64,000 nt of DNA from Gemmobacter sp. 24YEA27 (lineage in GTDB: Bacteria > Pseudomonadota > Alphaproteobacteria > Rhodobacterales > Rhodobacteraceae). Position numbers and translations under genes: made by a program. Of the stretch, positions 1 to 8,739 are shown in pieces; the first letter of the stretch is position 1, and each line of letters begins with the position of its first letter. The stretch is from contig NZ_JASJPW010000001.1 in NCBI RefSeq assembly GCF_030052995.1, positions 248,001 to 312,000 of the forward strand, given 5' to 3'. Under the pieces are notes generated by a model. That model saw only the letters and a program-made list of their open reading frames with translations, did no database searches and was not told where the DNA came from.

Positions 1-1
1 G

Positions 2-187
2 CGGACGCCGGCGGGGCGTCTCCTGCTGCAATCCGTGCGCCATGTGATGCAGCCGCCCGAGATCCTGCCAGATATCATGCCCGAGAGCTTCGCCGGGCCG
101 CAGCCCGAGGAAGGTGTCATCGTGCTGATAGGGCGCAATTTTGATGCCGGTCTTATCGCGCAGTCATGGGCCCGCTTTGGCGGCTGA
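2..187 (+). CDS. CobW/P47K-family GTP-binding protein, C-terminal end (partial)
   Basis: The gene enters from the left edge; 61 codons and a TGA stop are visible. The peptide has the pattern of the CobW C-terminal domain: a strand ending LLLQSVRHVMQPPEILP, then an acidic linker, then VIVLIGRNFDAG, which matches the '(V/H)QH..HPP..LP ... R(I/L)VFI.R.(I/L)D' consensus of these metallochaperone-like GTPases. The N-terminal GTPase domain lies outside the window, so substrate metal cannot be inferred. The last 24 bp overlap the 3' end of the convergent membrane-protein gene. The assignment depends on a short stretch and is moderate only. Confidence 0.55.
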   Translation, partial: RTPAGRLLLQSVRHVMQPPEILPDIMPESFAGPQPEEGVIVLIGRNFDAGLIAQSWARFGG

Positions 188-1159
188 CCCGCCGGCTTTC
201 TCCAGGGCGCGTTTCGCTTTCAGCTGACCGGATTCGAACAGCGCGACCAGCACGAGGCCCAGAACCAGCGGCAACATCAGATAGAAAAGCCGGAACACCA
301 ACAGCGCCGCCAGCACCGTCTCGGGCGGAAATTCCGGCAGGCCGGTGATCACCGCCAGCTCGAACACCCCGATCCCACCCGGCGCATGCGACAGCAGCGC
401 CAGCGAGAAGCCGACCACGAACACCCCCATGACCACCATATATCCAGGGTTATTCGCCTCAGGCAGCGCGAAATAAAGGATACCGGCAGCAAAAAGCAGC
501 TCCACCGGTGCAATCGTCACCTGCTTCAGCGCGATGGAAAACCGCGGGTAAGAAATGCGGAAATTACGGATCTTCAGATCCGGCAGACCAAGCGCCGAAG
601 AAGCCAGATAGGCCACCACAATCGCCAGCGTGACCAGCGCCGCCCATTGCACCACATGCGGCGAGATATGGGTGGATACGCGCTCGCCCAGACCCGGCGT
701 CAGGAGAAAGGCAAAGCCCAGAACGATCATCACGGCAAGGCTGAAGGTCAGCGAGCAGAAAGTGACCAGCACCCCTACTTCGGGCCCCGAAAGCCCCCTG
801 GTCGTATAGGCGCGGTAGCGGATCACGGCGCCGGAAAAGGCAGAGGCACCAATGGTATGGGCAAGCGAATAGGTGGTCAGGGCACAGCCGACAACAAAGG
901 GAAAGCTCACCTTTTTGCGCAGATGCTGCAGCGCGATCACGTCATAAAAGGCAAGATTGATATAACAGGCGAGCGTGCAGAGAACGATCAGCAGCCAGTG
1001 CCAGGAATTGATCGCCCCGAAGCCGGCCCAGAGCGCCTCCCAGGACATATCTTTCAGCTCATGGGTCAGAAACCAGAAAGATATCCCGATTGCCAACAGG
1101 CCGATCACCGGCCAGATGAATTTCTTCCACTTCGCGCCGCCTGACGTCGTACCTGCCAC
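164..1159 (-). CDS. YbhN/UPF0104-family integral membrane protein (lysylphosphatidylglycerol synthase TM-like)
   Basis: This is a polytopic inner-membrane protein with about eight hydrophobic segments. It carries the family hallmark SHAPGGIGVFELA near the C-terminus and the GASAFSGAVIRYRAY motif in the middle, both seen in the membrane domain of MprF-type flippases. There is no soluble aminoacyl-transferase domain, so lipid lysylation is not implied; a lipid-translocation role is a family-based guess. I prefer the GTG at 1159, which has AGGA nine bases upstream and leaves a short cytosolic tail before the first membrane segment. The upstream ATG at 1240 lacks a ribosome-binding site and would add 27 unconvincing residues. 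Confidence 0.8.
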   Translation of the reverse strand: MAGTTSGGAKWKKFIWPVIGLLAIGISFWFLTHELKDMSWEALWAGFGAINSWHWLLIVLCTLACYINLAFYDVIALQHLRKKVSFPFVVGCALTTYSLAHTIGASAFSGAVIRYRAYTTRGLSGPEVGVLVTFCSLTFSLAVMIVLGFAFLLTPGLGERVSTHISPHVVQWAALVTLAIVVAYLASSALGLPDLKIRNFRISYPRFSIALKQVTIAPVELLFAAGILYFALPEANNPGYMVVMGVFVVGFSLALLSHAPGGIGVFELAVITGLPEFPPETVLAALLVFRLFYLMLPLVLGLVLVALFESGQLKAKRALEKAGGSAAKAGP

Positions 1160-1446
1160 GTGCCATTGTCCTGTTGTTTTTGGCCCCGCCGGCAACAAAA
1201 TAATCCCCGGCAGGTTGCCACTATTGGAACCGCATTCCATGACAAGGGCAATTCCGGTGCCCGGGAAAAATGCAGAAAATCACGAAATTCTGTTTGGCTG
1301 TCACAGCATCGCGGGCCCCGGCCAGGCCGGCGCCGCCCGAACCTGCCGCCAGGGTTGCGTGGCTTGCCACCATTGCGCGCGCTGAGCCAGCTCAGCCGGT
1401 GGTTTCCGGGCGCCTGCGAGATGTAGTACGGTGGTCAGGGGCCTGC

Positions 1447-2121
1447 TCAGCCCATCCTGCCCTGGTTCAGACGCACCACCCGGTCCATACGCGCGGCCAG
1501 TTCAAGGTTATGCGTCGCGATCAGCGCCCCCATCCCGGTCGAGCGCACCAGATCCATCAGCGCGCCGAAGACCTGATCCGAGGTTCCGGGGTCAAGGTTG
1601 CCGGTCGGCTCGTCGGCCAGCAAAAGCCCCGGCCCATTGGCCAGCGCGCGGCAAAAGGCCACCCGCTGCTGCTCGCCCCCCGAAAGCGCCGCAGGGCGGT
1701 GACCGGCTCTTGCTGACAGGCCGACCTTCTCAAGCAGATTGAGCGCCCGCGCGGATGCCTCCGCTTTCGACACGCCATTCGCCAGCTGCGGGATCACAAC
1801 ATTTTCCAGCGCGGTGAATTCGGGCAGCAGATGGTGGAACTGGTAGATGAAGCCGACATCGCCGCGCCGCGCCTCGGTCCGGAGCCTGTCAGACAGCCCG
1901 CCCATCTCGCGCCCGCCCATCACGACCCGGCCCTGATCCGGCGTATCGAGCAGGCCCGCAATATGCAAAAGCGTCGATTTCCCCGCCCCCGAAGGTGCGA
2001 CCAGCGCCACGACCTCGCCTTTCGCGATCGACAGATCGACGCCGCGCAACACCTGGACTTCCGAGGGTTTCCCCTTGTTATAGCCCTTGGTGATCCCCTC
2101 GAGAACCAATGCCTCACTCAT
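1447..2121 (-). CDS. lolD: Lipoprotein-releasing system ATP-binding protein LolD
   Basis: This is the cytoplasmic ATPase (224 residues) of the LolCDE transporter, which extracts mature lipoproteins from the inner membrane and passes them to LolA. Visible motifs are the P-loop APSGAGKST (residues 42-50), the LolD-typical Q-loop region [12 protein letters not shown] (91-102), the ABC signature LSGGEQQ (147-152) and Walker B LLLADEP (167-172) with a downstream H-loop THN. The first P-loop residue is Ala rather than Gly, which I believe is common in alphaproteobacterial LolD. The start overlaps the end of the permease gene by 8 bp, with GGAGG nine bases upstream of ATG, so the two are translationally coupled. 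Confidence 0.93.
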   Translation of the reverse strand: MSEALVLEGITKGYNKGKPSEVQVLRGVDLSIAKGEVVALVAPSGAGKSTLLHIAGLLDTPDQGRVVMGGREMGGLSDRLRTEARRGDVGFIYQFHHLLPEFTALENVVIPQLANGVSKAEASARALNLLEKVGLSARAGHRPAALSGGEQQRVAFCRALANGPGLLLADEPTGNLDPGTSDQVFGALMDLVRSTGMGALIATHNLELAARMDRVVRLNQGRMG

Positions 2122-3400
2122 TGCGCAATGCCTCCACCGGGTCCATGCGGGCGGCGCGACGCGCCGGCAAAATCGTCACGCTGAACGACAGGCCCAAAGC
2201 CAGCGCCACCGCCGAGATCACGTCATTTGCCTGCAGTTTCGCAGGCAGAGAATAGATACCCCGGACCGAGGCATCCCAGACCGGGCTGCCATTGATCCAG
2301 GCGATCCCTGCCATGACCTGATCGACATTCAGCGCCACAAGGCAGCCAAGGCCGAGGCCCGCGATGGTGCCGATCACGCCGGTCACCGCGCCGCAGATGA
2401 AGAACACCCGCAGGATCGAGCCCTGGCTCAGCCCCATGGTGCGCAGGATGCCGATATCGCGCCCCTTGTTTTTCACCAGCATGATCAGCCCCGATACGAT
2501 GTTCAGTGATGCGATCAGCACCAGGATCGACAGGATCAGGAACATCACATTGTCTTCGATATCCAGCGCGCGCAGGAACGACCCGGCTGAATCGCGCCAG
2601 GTCCAGGGATTGGCCTCCGGCCCGGCAGCATTCAGGATCGGCAGCACATAATCGTCAACCTTCTCCGGGTTTTTCACGATGATCTCGATCTCATCGGCAA
2701 ATCCCTCGCGGTTCAGAAAGCTCTGCGCCTCGGTAAAGGGCATATACATCCGCACCTTGTCGATATCGTAGCGCCCGGCGGTGAAGATGTAGACGACCTC
2801 ATAGGCCTTGGTACGCGGGCTGACCCCCATCGCCGTTTTGGGGCCGTTCAGCGTGATCACCCGCACCTTGTCGCCGACGATGACACCCAGATCACGCGCC
2901 AGAACCGAGCCAAGCGCGATGCCGTCGGGAAACCGGTCGATATCACCGATGGAATCGGAACCGATCCCAATTCGCGGGATCTTTGCCAGTTCCCCGGGCG
3001 AGATGCCGTAAAGATCGGCGCCGACGCTGCGCTCCCCATCCGAGACCATGACCTGGCCCCGGATCAGCGGTGCCGCACGCTCTACCCCCGGCACCCCGGC
3101 CACGCGGGCGGCGAGCGCCTCATAATCCGCGAAGCCCCGGATCTTCGCCCCGGCCTCATCGGTGCGCTCCGAAGACCAGAGCGTCACATGCGCATTGGCG
3201 CCAAGGATCGTATCGACGAATTCCTCGCGGAAGCCCGCCCGGACGGCGAGGGTCACGATCAGCGCCGCGACCGCGAGCGTAATGCCGATCAGCGAGATCC
3301 AGGTCATCACCGAGACCCCGCCCTCGGCACGGCGCGCGCGCAGATAGCGCCAGGCGATCAGCCACTCAAAAGCGGCGAAAGGTGCGGTCTTTTCAGCCAT
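2114..3400 (-). CDS. lolC: Lipoprotein-releasing ABC transporter permease LolC/LolE
   Basis: This inner-membrane permease partners LolD in lipoprotein release. It has the MacB/LolC topology: one N-terminal membrane helix ([21 protein letters not shown]), a large periplasmic domain of about 230 residues, and three C-terminal helices including the conserved [15 protein letters not shown] cytoplasmic loop that contacts the ATPase. Only one permease gene is present, so a single LolC/E-like (LolF-type) homodimer is likely. The ATG at 3400 is chosen because GAGGA sits eight bases upstream; an in-frame ATG 15 bases earlier overlaps that ribosome-binding site, and an even earlier start at 3454 adds low-complexity charge only. 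Confidence 0.9.
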   Translation of the reverse strand: MAEKTAPFAAFEWLIAWRYLRARRAEGGVSVMTWISLIGITLAVAALIVTLAVRAGFREEFVDTILGANAHVTLWSSERTDEAGAKIRGFADYEALAARVAGVPGVERAAPLIRGQVMVSDGERSVGADLYGISPGELAKIPRIGIGSDSIGDIDRFPDGIALGSVLARDLGVIVGDKVRVITLNGPKTAMGVSPRTKAYEVVYIFTAGRYDIDKVRMYMPFTEAQSFLNREGFADEIEIIVKNPEKVDDYVLPILNAAGPEANPWTWRDSAGSFLRALDIEDNVMFLILSILVLIASLNIVSGLIMLVKNKGRDIGILRTMGLSQGSILRVFFICGAVTGVIGTIAGLGLGCLVALNVDQVMAGIAWINGSPVWDASVRGIYSLPAKLQANDVISAVALALGLSFSVTILPARRAARMDPVEALRNE

Positions 3401-3487
3401 ATGCCCGGTCCTCATGCCCGTTTCTTCGGTCTTGCCGGGCCGGTGCCCGTTCATTGGCGCGGAAAGTGGCCTTTGAGGCGCGAAAGG

Positions 3488-4753
3488 TCAAGAAAGGCTC
3501 TCGTGATCGGCGGCTGCGACAGGGGAGGTGCCAAAGCGATCCGCCAGCGCCTCGGCCCGCCGCATGTGCATCGTGGCATGGGTATAGGCCCGCGCAGTCT
3601 CCAGTGCAGCGGGGGCCAGCGCGGCCAGCGCCCTTACGTCGCCCGCCAGCGCCGCCGCCAGCGCCTCCGGCGCGCCGGGTGCGACGAGGCGGCCATTCAC
3701 GCCGTCCTGTACCACTTCGCGATTGCCGGTCGTCGCGGTCGACACCACCGGCACACCTTGCGAAAAGGCGTCAAACAGGATGCGCGGCTGTTCATCGCCG
3801 GTCGTCGGCACCACCACCGCATGATAGAGGCGCAGCAGCGCCATAAAGGGCGCGCCATACTCCACCGGCTCAAGCAGCCCAAGCCGGACATGCCGCGCCT
3901 GCGCCGCGAAAGACGCGAGATCCGCGCGCATCGGCCCCTCGCCGATCACATCGACCGCCAGGGCAATACCCCGCATTTCCAGCTGCTCCAGCGCTGCCAG
4001 AAACAGCCCGATGCCCTTTTCCGGCACCAGTCGCGAGGCCATCAGAAAGCGCGGAACATCGCTTTTCGCGGCCCAGGCGGCCTGCATCTGCGCTTCGCTC
4101 AGGATCAACTCCTCCGAGATCCAGCTCGCCGGCAATACCAGCGCCCTGCCCTGCGGGCCAACGGGCAGGCTCTCGCGGTAAGCTTCACTCGTATAGACCC
4201 CCAGCCGGGCGCGGCGCATCGACCAGCGCGCGAAACTTTCCGTCAACCAGGCGCGCAGTCGCGCCTTGCGCCCCGCGCGGGCCGGATCGGGCAACCGCCA
4301 GAAGGCGCTTTCGATCACAATGACAAGCGGGCGGCGGCGCAAAACCGCAACCGGGTTGATCACCAGCCCGGGCGGCAGAGGCCATCCCGCGACGCCGGAA
4401 TGCACGATCCCGGCCGCACCCACCGCGCGCCAGGCCGCCAGCACCATGCCCGGCAGGGCAAAAGCTGCACGCAGCATGCCCCCTTCCGAGCGCCCGAAAG
4501 GGCGAAACCGCAGCCGGCGTCCCGGTGGCACCACCACCCGCACCATATCCGGCCCCGGCGCGGTGATCCGCTCCTCCGGCGCCAGCACGGTCAGATCGGC
4601 AATATAGTCAAGATGTGCCCGCAGGTCATGCGCCCAGAGCCGGCCGAGCCAGACCTCCCCCTGCAGGTCGCGGTAAAACGGGATCAGGACCGAGAGCAGA
4701 TAGCGCTGCGAGATCAGCGGCAGCGGTGCAGGATCGGGGGAGTCTTCGGTCAT
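3488..4753 (-). CDS. Family 4/1 glycosyltransferase (GT-B fold)
   Basis: The predicted cytosolic GT-B glycosyltransferase has 421 residues. The C-terminal half shows the nucleotide-sugar-binding pattern: a strand RFLMASRLVPEKGIG, then VDVIGEGPMR, then VVPTTGDEQPRILFDAFSQGVPVV, with the E..PR.L.(E/D)A.S.G.PV motif of group-1 transferases. The acceptor and donor sugars cannot be read from sequence. A strong ribosome-binding site (GGGGGAG) lies four bases before ATG. It sits between proS and lolC on the same strand, while proS, lolC and lolD are adjacent in many alphaproteobacteria, so it looks like an insertion into that group. A large open frame on the other strand is a shadow. Confidence 0.85.
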   Translation of the reverse strand: MTEDSPDPAPLPLISQRYLLSVLIPFYRDLQGEVWLGRLWAHDLRAHLDYIADLTVLAPEERITAPGPDMVRVVVPPGRRLRFRPFGRSEGGMLRAAFALPGMVLAAWRAVGAAGIVHSGVAGWPLPPGLVINPVAVLRRRPLVIVIESAFWRLPDPARAGRKARLRAWLTESFARWSMRRARLGVYTSEAYRESLPVGPQGRALVLPASWISEELILSEAQMQAAWAAKSDVPRFLMASRLVPEKGIGLFLAALEQLEMRGIALAVDVIGEGPMRADLASFAAQARHVRLGLLEPVEYGAPFMALLRLYHAVVVPTTGDEQPRILFDAFSQGVPVVSTATTGNREVVQDGVNGRLVAPGAPEALAAALAGDVRALAALAPAALETARAYTHATMHMRRAEALADRFGTSPVAAADHESLS

Positions 4754-4785
4754 GATCTCCCCCTTTTCTCTGTGTCAGTTGGCAA

Positions 4786-4810
4786 CGGCCCGGGCCAGAG
4801 ACCCGGGCCG
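4786..4810 (-). terminator. GC-rich hairpin downstream of proS
   Basis: An inverted repeat of about 9-10 bp (CGGCCCGGG / CCCGGGCCG, loop around AGAG) lies ten bases past the proS stop codon on the minus strand and before the glycosyltransferase start. The following U-tract is weak, so it may be an attenuating or pausing structure rather than a full terminator. Confidence 0.45.
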
Positions 4811-4819
4811 CGCGCGCCC

Positions 4820-6160
4820 TCAGCGATGGGGGGCGTAGATTTCTTCGATCCGGGCGACGGCGGCCTCCGGCGTCAGCTCTTCGCTTTCGCCGGTGCGGCG
4901 CGAGGTCAGCTCGACCACACCATTCGCCAGACCGCGCGGACCGACGGTGATCCGCCAGGGCAGGCCGATCATATCCATCGTGGCAAATTTTGCCCCTGCC
5001 CGCTCGTCGCGGTCGTCGTAAAGCGGCTCCAGCCCCTTCGCGAGCAGCGCCTTTTCAAGGCTGGCACAGGCTGCATCCGCTGCCGCATCGCCTTGCTTGA
5101 GGTTCACGATCCCGACCGGGAAGGGCGTCACGCCTTCCGGCCAGATGATGCCCTTGTCATCATGGCTGGCCTCGATGATCGCGCCCAGCAGGCGCGAGAC
5201 GCCAATCCCGTGCGAGCCCATCTCGACCGGCACTTTCGTTCCGTCTTTGGTCACGACGGTCGCGCCCATCGCTTCGGAATATTTGGTGCCGAAATAGAAG
5301 ATCTGGCCGACCTCGATGCCGCGCCCGACCTTGCGGTGTTCTTCCGGGATCTGATCGAAAAGAGCCGCATCATGGGTCTCATCGGTGCGGGCATAAAGCG
5401 TGGTGAACTCTTTGCAGACGCCCTCAACCTGCGTGCGGTCATCAAAATCGACCTCGCGATTGCCCAGTTTCAGCCGGGTCACGCGGTCATCATAAAAGAC
5501 CTCGCTTTCGCCGGTATTCGCGAGCACCAGGAATTCATGCGTGTTGTCGCCGCCGATCGGGCCAGAATCGGCGCGCATCGGGATCGCGGTCAGGCCCATC
5601 CGCTCATAGGTGCGCAGATAGCTGACCATATGGCGGTTATAGGCATGCAGCGCGGCGTCCTTGTCGACGTCGAAATTATAGCCGTCCTTCATGTAGAATT
5701 CGCGGCCGCGCATGACGCCGAAGCGCGGGCGGACCTCGTCGCGGAACTTCCACTGGATGTGGTAGAGCGTCAGCGGCAGGTCTTTGTAGCTGTTCACATG
5801 GGCGCGGAAGATGTCGGTGATCATCTCCTCATTGGTCGGCCCGTAAAGCATATCGCGGTCATGGCGGTCCTTGATGCGCAGCATCTCGGCGCCATAGGCC
5901 TCATAGCGACCGGATTCGCGCCACAGGTCTGCGGGCTGCAGCGTCGGCATCAGCAGCGGGATGTGACCGGCGCGGATCTGCTCCTCATGGACGATCTGCT
6001 CGATGCGTTTGAGCACCCGGAACCCCAGAGGCAGCCAGGAATAGATGCCGGCGGCCTGCTGCTTGATCATGCCCGCGCGCAACATATAGCGGTGCGAGAC
6101 GATCTGGGCCTCTTTGGGGTCATCTTTCAGAACGGGCAGAAAGTAGCGCGACAGACGCAT
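4820..6160 (-). CDS. proS: Prolyl-tRNA synthetase
   Basis: This class II aminoacyl-tRNA synthetase charges tRNA-Pro. At 446 residues it is the short alphaproteobacterial/mitochondrial form: the roughly 180-residue editing insertion found between motifs 2 and 3 of the E. coli enzyme is absent. Visible are the TNEE loop (residues 109-112), motif 2 [17 protein letters not shown] (139-155), and motif 3 [16 protein letters not shown] near residue 317, followed by an anticodon-binding domain. The start is supported by GAGG five bases upstream of ATG. Because the editing domain is missing, clearance of Ala-tRNA-Pro would need a separate YbaK/ProX-type factor. Confidence 0.95.
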   Translation of the reverse strand: MRLSRYFLPVLKDDPKEAQIVSHRYMLRAGMIKQQAAGIYSWLPLGFRVLKRIEQIVHEEQIRAGHIPLLMPTLQPADLWRESGRYEAYGAEMLRIKDRHDRDMLYGPTNEEMITDIFRAHVNSYKDLPLTLYHIQWKFRDEVRPRFGVMRGREFYMKDGYNFDVDKDAALHAYNRHMVSYLRTYERMGLTAIPMRADSGPIGGDNTHEFLVLANTGESEVFYDDRVTRLKLGNREVDFDDRTQVEGVCKEFTTLYARTDETHDAALFDQIPEEHRKVGRGIEVGQIFYFGTKYSEAMGATVVTKDGTKVPVEMGSHGIGVSRLLGAIIEASHDDKGIIWPEGVTPFPVGIVNLKQGDAAADAACASLEKALLAKGLEPLYDDRDERAGAKFATMDMIGLPWRITVGPRGLANGVVELTSRRTGESEELTPEAAVARIEEIYAPHR

Positions 6161-6298
6161 GGCGGCCTCTTTGGCTCAGATGTGGCGGCAGGTATTCGCC
6201 CCCGTTCCTAGCGGCTGGCCCCTGTGCGGGCAAGAGAGCGCAGAACCTGCACATCGACACATTTCCCGCAGTGTAGAGCCATTGAAGCCGGAGATTGC

Positions 6299-6412
6299 AT
6301 GACCAACGTCCTTTTCACCCTCTCTTTCACCGGGGAGATGCTGCTCCTGCTGGCTGGCACCGGCGCACTGATCGTGGCGCTGCTGAGCTGCCCCAGACTG
6401 TATCCTTCCTGA
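6299..6412 (+). CDS. Possible small hydrophobic membrane peptide (37 residues)
   Basis: This short open frame begins MTNVLFTLSFTGEMLLL and is dominated by a single hydrophobic span followed by a short polar tail. GGAG lies five bases before the ATG. It stands in the otherwise gene-poor interval between proS and the AI-2E permease and is followed 11 bases later by a second micro-ORF with its own ribosome-binding site. No family is recognised. Evidence is limited to ribosome-binding site plus composition, so it may not be translated. Confidence 0.3.
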   Translation: MTNVLFTLSFTGEMLLLLAGTGALIVALLSCPRLYPS

Positions 6413-6423
6413 AAGAGGGCCAT

Positions 6424-6522
6424 ATGACCGACTGCATCAGCAAGGCGGTAGAGCAGCCAGGTGCGGAAAAGACGATGAAGGCCGTGGCCCGAGAACTCTC
6501 TTCAGATCATTGGCAACATTGA
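6424..6522 (+). CDS. Possible small soluble peptide (32 residues)
   Basis: A micro-ORF beginning MTDCISKAVEQPGAEK, with GAGG five bases before ATG, lies 11 bases downstream of the hydrophobic micro-ORF, as if in a two-cistron transcript. The product is polar and could form a single amphipathic helix. I do not recognise it. The downstream interval to 6817 carries two small hairpins (about 6549-6561 and 6645-6660) and no convincing gene. Confidence 0.25.
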   Translation: MTDCISKAVEQPGAEKTMKAVARELSSDHWQH

Positions 6523-6817
6523 CACAAAGTTGCCGAACGCTCGCGTCCAAAGGCAGATCTCGCCTTTAAGTTACTATCCTCGCAGGAAACTGCGTCAGGA
6601 ACGCTCGGGCAGGCGCCGAGGATTTCATGCGCTGATACCCGAAACGTCCTTCAAAGGACGCTGAGGCCTTTATCACTTCTGGAGAAATTGGCACCGTAAG
6701 AGGAACCGAACCAGCTGGCCCCATGAGGACTGACCTCCAACTGCCCTACCGTCCTTCCCCTTGCGCCCGCAGCGTTCCACGGCAATATCTCTCCTCGTAA
6801 CGAGGGAAAGGTCTGCC

Positions 6818-7959
6818 ATGTCACTGCCGATCCAGACACAGGCGAAATACTGGGCGATCGCGGGGCTGGTGCTGATCGTCCTCCTCTGGCTGCTTGGCGA
6901 TGTACTTTTGCCCTTCGTCCTCGGGGCAGCGCTGGCCTATTTCCTCGACCCGGTCGCCGACCGCCTGGAGCGGCTGGGGCTAAGCCGCGTGGCGGCGACT
7001 TCGGTGATTGCGCTGGTCGCGGTGCTGATCTTCGTGCTTCTCGTCCTGTCGATCATCCCGACCCTGATCCAGCAACTGATGGCGCTGATCGAATCCGCGC
7101 CCGAGATGTCCAAAAAGCTGCAGGGCTTCCTTGTGGACCGTTTCCCCGAACTGGCCGACCGCACCTCGACCCTGCGCCAGACGCTTGCCGAACTGGGCGA
7201 GACGGTGAAGGCCCAGGGCGGCAAAGTCGTGGGGGGCTGATCCAGACCGCATTCGGCGCGGTGTCGATCGTACTTGTCCTGCTGGTGGCGCCGGTCGTGA
7301 CCTTTTATCTGCTGCTGGACTGGGACCGGATGATTGCCCGCGCCGATGCGCTGCTGCCGCGCCAGCATATCGACAGCATCCGTCAGATCGCGTCCGAGAT
7401 CGACATGACACTGGCGGGGTTCCTGCGCGGACAGGTCATGGTCTGTCTGATCCTTGGCGCATTCTACGCCATCGCGCTGATGGCGGCGGGGCTGCAATAT
7501 GGGCTGATCGTCGGCGCACTGGCCGGGGCGATCACTTTCATCCCCTATATCGGCGCGCTGTTTGGCGGTGTTCTCGCCATCGGCCTTGCGCTTTTCCAGT
7601 TCTGGGGCGATTGGTTTTCGATCGGCATCGTCGTGGCCATTTTCGCGGTGGGCCAGTTTGCCGAAGGCAATATCCTGTCGCCCAAGCTGGTGGGGCAATC
7701 GGTCGGGCTGCACCCTGTCTGGCTTTTGCTGGCGCTTTCGGCTTTTGGCTCGCTCTTTGGCTTTGTGGGTATGCTGGTGGCCGTTCCGGTTGCAGCGGTG
7801 ATCGGGGTGCTGGTGCGCTTTGGCGTCGCGCAATACCAGAACAGCCCGCTTTTCATCGGAGAGCCGCCCGTAACACCAGCGCTGGCAAAACCGGCGCGCA
7901 GCCGCAGATCCCCCCTTAAACGCGCCGGAGACCGCGCGGAAAGCGGAGACGAGGCGTGA
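6818..7959 (+). pseudogene. AI-2E family transporter (PerM-like), one-base frameshift
   Basis: This is a polytopic membrane protein of the AI-2E/PerM (UPF0118) family. The first part (6818-7240) carries two N-terminal helices and the amphipathic periplasmic region; the second (to 7959) carries the remaining helices with the family patterns FIPYIGALFGG and SPKLVGQSVGLHPVW. The frame breaks in a run of six G at 7231-7236; adding one G reads through VVGGLIQTAFG and gives 380 residues. The ATG at 6818 has an AAAGG ribosome-binding site; a TTG at 6761 is unlikely. The stop overlaps the hdaA start (GTGA). The substrate is not implied by the family name. Probably functional if the missing base is a consensus error. 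Confidence 0.8.
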
Positions 7960-8645
7960 GCAGACAACTCGCCTTTCACCTGCCGCCCCAGGAGAATCTC
8001 GGTCGCGAGGATTACATCGTCACCCCCGCGACCGCATTGGCGCTTTGCGCGGTTGACCGCTGGCGCGACTGGCCGGGCGGCAAGATGCTGCTGATCGGGC
8101 CGGAGGGCTCGGGGAAGTCGCATCTCGCCGCGATCTGGGCCGGATCGACCGGCGCGCCGCGCATGGCCGCGCGTGATCTGGCGCAGCTGCAATCCGATCA
8201 GGATCTGCCAGAACTCGCCGCGTCAGGCGCGGTCGCGATCGAGGACGCGGACCAGATCGCCGGCGACCGCGCGGCCGAGACGGCGCTGTTCCACCTGCAC
8301 AACCTGCTTTTGCCGGAAGGAAGGCTCCTTGTGACCGGCAAGACCCCGCCGCGTGACTGGGGCCTGACGCTGCCGGATCTGCTCTCGCGGCTCCAGGCCG
8401 CGGCGGTGACGCGGATTGAGGCACCTGATGATGCGCTGCTGAACGGGGTGCTGGTAAAGCTCTTTGCCGACCGGCAATTGCAGCCGCCGGCGAACCTGAT
8501 CCCCTGGGCCATCGCGCGGATGCCGCGCTCGATCCGGGCGGCGCGTGTACTGGTCAGCCGAATGGACGAGCTGGCGCTGGAGCGCGGCTGCGCCCCGGGC
8601 CTGCGGCTTGCGGCCGAGATCCTGGGCGAAACGCTGCCGGAATAA
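7956..8645 (+). CDS. hdaA: DnaA-related ATPase HdaA (regulatory inactivation of DnaA)
   Basis: This protein (229 residues) resembles DnaA domains III without the DNA-binding domain. It has a P-loop LLIGPEGSGKSHLAAIWA near residue 45, a Walker B-like VAIEDADQ, and a lid region ending in a predicted helical bundle. In alphaproteobacteria HdaA works with the DNA clamp to promote ATP hydrolysis by DnaA after initiation, limiting re-replication. The location between an AI-2E permease and ppk is the usual alphaproteobacterial context. It starts at GTG overlapping the preceding stop codon, so expression is probably coupled to the permease. The start has no independent promoter that I can see. Confidence 0.85.
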   Translation: MSRQLAFHLPPQENLGREDYIVTPATALALCAVDRWRDWPGGKMLLIGPEGSGKSHLAAIWAGSTGAPRMAARDLAQLQSDQDLPELAASGAVAIEDADQIAGDRAAETALFHLHNLLLPEGRLLVTGKTPPRDWGLTLPDLLSRLQAAAVTRIEAPDDALLNGVLVKLFADRQLQPPANLIPWAIARMPRSIRAARVLVSRMDELALERGCAPGLRLAAEILGETLPE

Positions 8646-8739
8646 TCCTCTGACCATATCCGGATGACATTATTCGGTTACATATAAGTTGCATAAACTT
8701 CACAACCCTTCCCGGAAGCGCCGACATATAAGCCGCGAA

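Noticed and set aside
3188..6211. Open frame of 1007 codons on the plus strand across lolC, the glycosyltransferase and proS
   Set aside because: It lies antisense to three clearly homologous genes, is rich in Arg, His, Gln and Pro, and shows no domain; it is a GC-skew shadow.
7231..7236. Programmed frameshift or phase variation at G runs in the AI-2E, ppx and other genes
   Set aside because: The runs are only three to six bases, no slippery heptamer or downstream stem was seen, and the same kind of loss appears in unrelated genes.
8660..8690. Possible Pho box upstream of ppk (TGACAT ... TTACAT)
   Set aside because: The two half-sites are 13 bp apart rather than the 11 bp expected for PhoB, and neither matches CTGTCAT well.
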